The notes under the pieces are model-generated. The model saw nothing but the letters and a program-made list of their open reading frames with translations, was not told where the DNA came from and did no database searches. From NCBI RefSeq assembly GCF_003336745.1, contig NZ_KZ851836.1:5562-57281 (forward strand): a DNA stretch of 51,720 nucleotides, written 5' to 3'. This stretch comes from Thermus caldifontis. GTDB lineage: Bacteria > Deinococcota > Deinococci > Deinococcales > Thermaceae. A program made the position numbers and the translations under genes. Of the stretch, positions 48,979-51,720 are shown one piece after another; position 1 is the stretch's first letter; the number at the start of each line of letters is the position of its first letter.

Positions 48979-50298
48979 ATGAGGAGAACCTGGTTTTTGT
49001 TGCCCTTGCTCTTGCTGGCATGTACCCCCCAGACGCCGAGCCTTACCCTTTCGCCCAGCCGGGCCCTGGTGGGGGAGGAGGTGGAGGCGAGGCTAGGGGG
49101 GATGAGGGGCCTGGGGGCCCGGGTTTGGGTGGGGGAGGTGGAGGCCCAGGTAACCTTGGCTGAGGCGGATCGGGTGCGTTTCCTGGTTCCCCAGGTGCCC
49201 GGCGGCCCCAAGCCCGTGCGGGTGCTGGCTGGGGGCCGGGAGGCCCGGGGGGAGCTTGGAGTGCTTGCAAAGGTGGACCCAAGCCGGGTCCTCCTCCGGC
49301 TACCCCTGGACCAGCCGTCCCCAAGGCTTCCTGAGGGCTTCACCCTCCTCCGGAAGGACGAGCTTGCCGGGTGTGGCTTTGCCCTAGCGGAGCTGGGCTA
49401 TGGCGGCAAGGAGCTGGGGAAGGCCCTGGAGGAGCTGGAAGCCTTAGACCCCAGCTATAAGGCGGACCCGGAAAGCCTCTGGAGCTTTGGAGGCATCTCG
49501 GGCGGTGAAGCGGTGGGTGCCCACTGGGCGCACCGCAGGGGCCATAAGGGCCAAGGGGTCAAGGTGGCCGTGCTGGACACGGGGGTGGACCCTGTGATCC
49601 CCCAGCTTCCGGGTTACGACTTCGTGGAGGAGGACAACGTTCCCCAGGATGCCTTCCCCGGGGGGCACGGCACGGGAGCCGCCGGCCTGGTCAAGGAGGT
49701 GGCCCCCGATGCCCAAATCCTTCCGGTGCGGGTGTGCGACGAGAACGGGGTCTGCCGGGCCAGCCGGGTGGTGCGGGGGGTATGCTGGGTGGTGGCAAAC
49801 CGCCAGGGGCCCACGGTGATCAACCTGAGCCTGGGTGGGGATACCCCAGTGGAGGCCCTCAAGCTGGCCCTGCAGGCGGCCTTGAGCCAGGGGATCCCGG
49901 TGGCCGCCGCCGCCGGCAACCAGGGGAACCAGGGAAGCCCCGCCCACTACCCGGCCGCCTTTGACCTGCCGGGGCTGGTGGCGGTGGGGGCCTTGGAGGC
50001 GATCCCTGACGCCCCCGGCTGGCAACCTGCTCCCTACAGCACCCAGGGGCCCTACGTGGACCTGGCTGCCCCCGGCACCGACCTGAACTGCACCCTCCCC
50101 GGGGGTGGCACGGAAAGCTGCAGCGGCACCTCCTTCGCCACCCCCTTGGTGGCGGGGGCCATGGCCCTTTGGCTCGAGGCGCAGCCGGGCCTCACTCCAG
50201 CTCAGCTGCAGCAGAACCTTCTGCAGTACGCCAAACTCCTGCCCTACTCGTCCCAGGCGGTGGGGGCCGGGATGCTGGACCTGAGCCAAGCCCCTTGA
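48979..50298 (+). CDS. lipoprotein subtilisin-like serine protease (S8 family)
   Basis: This 439-residue protease has a lipoprotein signal (MRRTWFLLPLLLLACTPQTP, lipobox LLAC), so it is anchored to the cell envelope facing outward. An N-terminal all-beta region (residues 20-95) resembles an IPT/TIG-type domain and may act as spacer or pro-region. The S8 catalytic domain follows, with Asp in VAVLDTGVDP, His in GGHGTGAAGLV, oxyanion Asn in AAAGNQGNQG, and Ser in CSGTSFATPLVAGA, so it should be active. Cysteines around the domain could form disulfides. ATG 48979 follows GAGGTGGAAG. A GTG four codons earlier is an alternative. Promoter P2 and the neighbouring exported peptide suggest a role in peptide processing, which is inference. 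Confidence 0.92.
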   Translation: MRRTWFLLPLLLLACTPQTPSLTLSPSRALVGEEVEARLGGMRGLGARVWVGEVEAQVTLAEADRVRFLVPQVPGGPKPVRVLAGGREARGELGVLAKVDPSRVLLRLPLDQPSPRLPEGFTLLRKDELAGCGFALAELGYGGKELGKALEELEALDPSYKADPESLWSFGGISGGEAVGAHWAHRRGHKGQGVKVAVLDTGVDPVIPQLPGYDFVEEDNVPQDAFPGGHGTGAAGLVKEVAPDAQILPVRVCDENGVCRASRVVRGVCWVVANRQGPTVINLSLGGDTPVEALKLALQAALSQGIPVAAAAGNQGNQGSPAHYPAAFDLPGLVAVGALEAIPDAPGWQPAPYSTQGPYVDLAAPGTDLNCTLPGGGTESCSGTSFATPLVAGAMALWLEAQPGLTPAQLQQNLLQYAKLLPYSSQAVGAGMLDLSQAP

Positions 50299-50314
50299 AA
50301 AGCCCATGGGAACA

Positions 50315-50341
50315 CCCCGGGCAACCGCCCGGGGTTTTGTT
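50315..50341 (+). terminator. intrinsic terminator after the subtilase gene
   Basis: CCCCGGGC and GCCCGGGG form a perfect 8-bp stem around AACC, followed by TTTTGTT. This is the clearest intrinsic terminator in the window. Confidence 0.92.
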
Positions 50342-50348
50342 ATCCCCC

Positions 50349-50383
50349 CGTTCAGGGTGCGTTAAGACCCTTTGGGCTAACCT
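50349..50383 (+). promoter_or_regulatory. SARP-box promoter P3 of the lipoprotein-lipopeptide unit
   Basis: CGTTCAG (50349) and CGTTAAG (50360) are 11 bp apart. The -10 TAACCT (50378-50383) begins 18 bp after the start of the second heptamer. Similarity to P2 extends through the spacer (CCCTTTGGG against CCCTTGGGG). Confidence 0.75.
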
Positions 50384-50427
50384 ACTTCACGGAATCCCCC
50401 AAAAGGAGATTCCAGAAAGGAGACTTC

Positions 50428-51534
50428 ATGAAGAGGATTGGCCTTATCGGGCTAGGTATGTTGGGCCTTCTGGGCTTTGCGGGATGCGGGGGCACCCTCC
50501 GGACCGCAGGTCCCTGGGAGGAAGTGATTGCCAGTGAGGACCAGGTCTTCGCCCAGGCCTCATCTTTGGCAGATGGGTTTGAAGGTTGGCTAGAGACCCA
50601 ATCCCTGGCCTTGCAAAGCACCTCATCCAGAATTCTCACCGTGGTAAAGGATAACGACGGCATCACCATCTTGACCCTGCCCAAGGACTTTCGGCCCCCT
50701 CGGTCCCTCGAGGACCTCTCCCAAACCCCCTTTGCGCTCGTCATCAGGTGCACGTCCACGCCCCCTATTCGCTGCGTTGGTGGAAGGGGTAACCTAGAGG
50801 GCCAGACCGGGAGCTACCGGGTACGCTGGACGGGCAAAGGAACAGAGGGAAGGCCGCTAGAGGAGGTGGTTCCTGCACAAGTGGAGCTGGGGCCTCAGGG
50901 TTCCGACCCCACAGCCAAGCCGGTGATCAGCTACAACAAGATTGGGCTACCAGGGCCCTGGGCGGATTCTCTGATCCAGTGGCCATTCCTCGTCCACATC
51001 GTCGCTCCTTTGCCCTCGTGGGACTGGACAGGCTTTACTACTCCTCGAGACCCCATGTTACCTTTCCTGGAGGCGCTACAGAGAGCTTGTTGTGGCCTGC
51101 CCACAGAATACCCAAAAAGCTGGCCTCCTGCCGTGCTCCTGCGGGATGACATCGCCTTGGCCTTTGTTCCCTTTGAAAATCCAAGGATACTTCAGGCCAC
51201 CTCCCCTGAGGATTTGTTGGGAGAGCCCCTGGGCCTCCTGTATTTGCGCAGAGCCACTAGCGGCAAGCTCACCAAGGCGGATGCCGCAAGGCTATTGAGC
51301 GTACGCTTGGTTCGCGAAGAGCCTGACTGGGTTCTATTGGCTACCGACATTACGAATCCAAGTCAGAGCCTGCGTTTCTGGATAGGTCAGGTGGACTGGT
51401 GTGATGGTTGCTTTGGTCAAGATCCTCCTCCCCGGTACCTGGGCATTGAGGATCGCCTGAACGCTTCCCCCCTCCTGCACCTCCAGGTAGGCCCTCTAAT
51501 GCTGCGGGGGATTGAGAAAAAGGACATCCACTAG
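50428..51534 (+). CDS. secreted lipoprotein, unknown function
   Basis: This 368-residue protein has a lipoprotein signal (MKRIGLIGLGMLGLLGFAGC, lipobox FAGC) and AGGAG before the ATG. The mature part contains paired or clustered cysteines (IRCTSTPPIRCVGG, RACCGLPTEYP, DWCDGCFGQD), which could form disulfides outside the cell. I recognise no domain. Codon use is less GC-biased than in the rest of the window, with many A- or T-ending codons (for example TCA, GCA, AAT), so the gene may be a recent arrival or under weak selection. It is driven by promoter P3. A 39-codon lipopeptide gene follows nine bases after its stop. Confidence 0.75.
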   Translation: MKRIGLIGLGMLGLLGFAGCGGTLRTAGPWEEVIASEDQVFAQASSLADGFEGWLETQSLALQSTSSRILTVVKDNDGITILTLPKDFRPPRSLEDLSQTPFALVIRCTSTPPIRCVGGRGNLEGQTGSYRVRWTGKGTEGRPLEEVVPAQVELGPQGSDPTAKPVISYNKIGLPGPWADSLIQWPFLVHIVAPLPSWDWTGFTTPRDPMLPFLEALQRACCGLPTEYPKSWPPAVLLRDDIALAFVPFENPRILQATSPEDLLGEPLGLLYLRRATSGKLTKADAARLLSVRLVREEPDWVLLATDITNPSQSLRFWIGQVDWCDGCFGQDPPPRYLGIEDRLNASPLLHLQVGPLMLRGIEKKDIH

Positions 51535-51543
51535 GAGGAAGTC

Positions 51544-51663
51544 ATGTTTCGGAAGATAGCTTCTGTTTTGGTTTTGATCCCGATTCTTTCAGCATGCACG
51601 GGACCACAGATGGCCTGCAATTCGCCGGTTTGTCCCATCGCTCATTGGCCCATGGACGTGTAA
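51544..51663 (+). CDS. 39-residue lipopeptide precursor
   Basis: ATG 51544 follows GGAGGAAG, nine bases after the lipoprotein stop. The product opens MFRKIASVLVLIPILSACTG, a lipoprotein signal with lipobox LSAC. After lipid modification and cleavage it would leave a peptide of about 22 residues that contains three Cys and ends PIAHWPMDV. Two internal cysteines (MACNSPVCP) could form a small loop. The gene is too short for routine gene finding, but signal, lipobox and ribosome-binding site agree. Small lipopeptides can be pheromone sources, bacteriocin immunity or lysis proteins, or envelope factors. No evidence picks one. From 51664 to the window end I see no feature. Confidence 0.65.
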   Translation: MFRKIASVLVLIPILSACTGPQMACNSPVCPIAHWPMDV

Positions 51664-51720
51664 TTGGCCACTACATTTGAGACACCTTGGGGAACCGACC
51701 CCTCCCGTATCTTAGCCAGG

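Noticed and set aside
48822..49163. 113-codon Gly-rich frame starting at GTG 48822
   Set aside because: The start lies at or before the predicted transcript start, the C-terminal half is a Gly/Pro shadow of the subtilase gene, and no family is recognisable.

Overview
The window is chromosomal DNA from a Thermus species. It is very GC-rich and tightly packed, with overlapping convergent genes. Many proteins look very close to Thermus proteins I recall: DNA polymerase X, O-acetylhomoserine sulfhydrylase, aminopeptidase T, family 5 uracil-DNA glycosylase and a fused PxpB-PxpC protein. About a dozen transcription units carry a -10 hexamer only 6-8 bases before the start codon, which implies leaderless mRNAs, common in the Deinococcus-Thermus phylum. 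I can support 44 protein-coding features, including one decayed gene. I see no rRNA, tRNA, CRISPR array or intact insertion sequence. No gene-free stretch exceeds about 235 bases.

Layout. 1-5.6 kb: a decayed VapC toxin fragment, cysS, the redox chaperone hslO, a universal stress protein, and an SsuABC/ThiXYZ-type ABC importer. 5.8-10.1 kb: a cation/proton antiporter with a nucleotide-binding domain, metY, aminopeptidase T and a small membrane protein. 10.2-17.4 kb: NifJ pyruvate oxidoreductase with a dihydroorotate-dehydrogenase-like partner, a HARE-HTH protein, polX and udgB. 17.4-22.4 kb: an acyl-CoA carboxylase subunit, a membrane coiled-coil protein, and an acyl-CoA dehydrogenase-etfB-etfA operon. 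22.4-26.9 kb: a large cytosolic GAF/PAS histidine kinase, its response regulator and an orphan TRAP binding protein. 26.9-33 kb: a three-gene NAD-linked formate dehydrogenase, galK and a zinc-binding lipocalin-unrelated ABC receptor (ZnuA type). 33-39.3 kb: a class III aminotransferase, an ABC-class ATPase, an aldehyde:ferredoxin oxidoreductase and an AidB-like acyl-CoA dehydrogenase. 39.4-46.7 kb: a MarR/MFS efflux pair, a PxpB-PxpC fusion, a thiolase behind a PfmR-type operator, and a thioredoxin-domain protein.

The most interesting part is the right end (46.7-51.7 kb). A SARP-type regulator with TPR repeats is followed by three short transcription units. Each promoter has the same architecture: heptamers of the form CGTTMAN repeated at exactly 11-bp periodicity, the last one beginning exactly 18 bp before the -10 hexamer. 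These promoters drive (i) a 49-residue exported peptide ending in two copies of a nine-residue Gly/Tyr repeat, (ii) a lipoprotein subtilisin-like protease, possibly behind a 30-codon micro-ORF, and (iii) a lipoprotein of unknown function followed by a 39-residue lipopeptide. I infer a self-contained regulon in which a TPR regulator controls secreted peptides and a surface protease, in outline like peptide-signalling or peptide-maturation systems. No function has been shown.

Other signals are a dispersed AT-rich 32-bp element (two close copies and one distant), several palindromic operators over promoters, a repeat-bearing 225-residue insertion in the MFS pump, and four extra cysteines in the kinase's first GAF domain.
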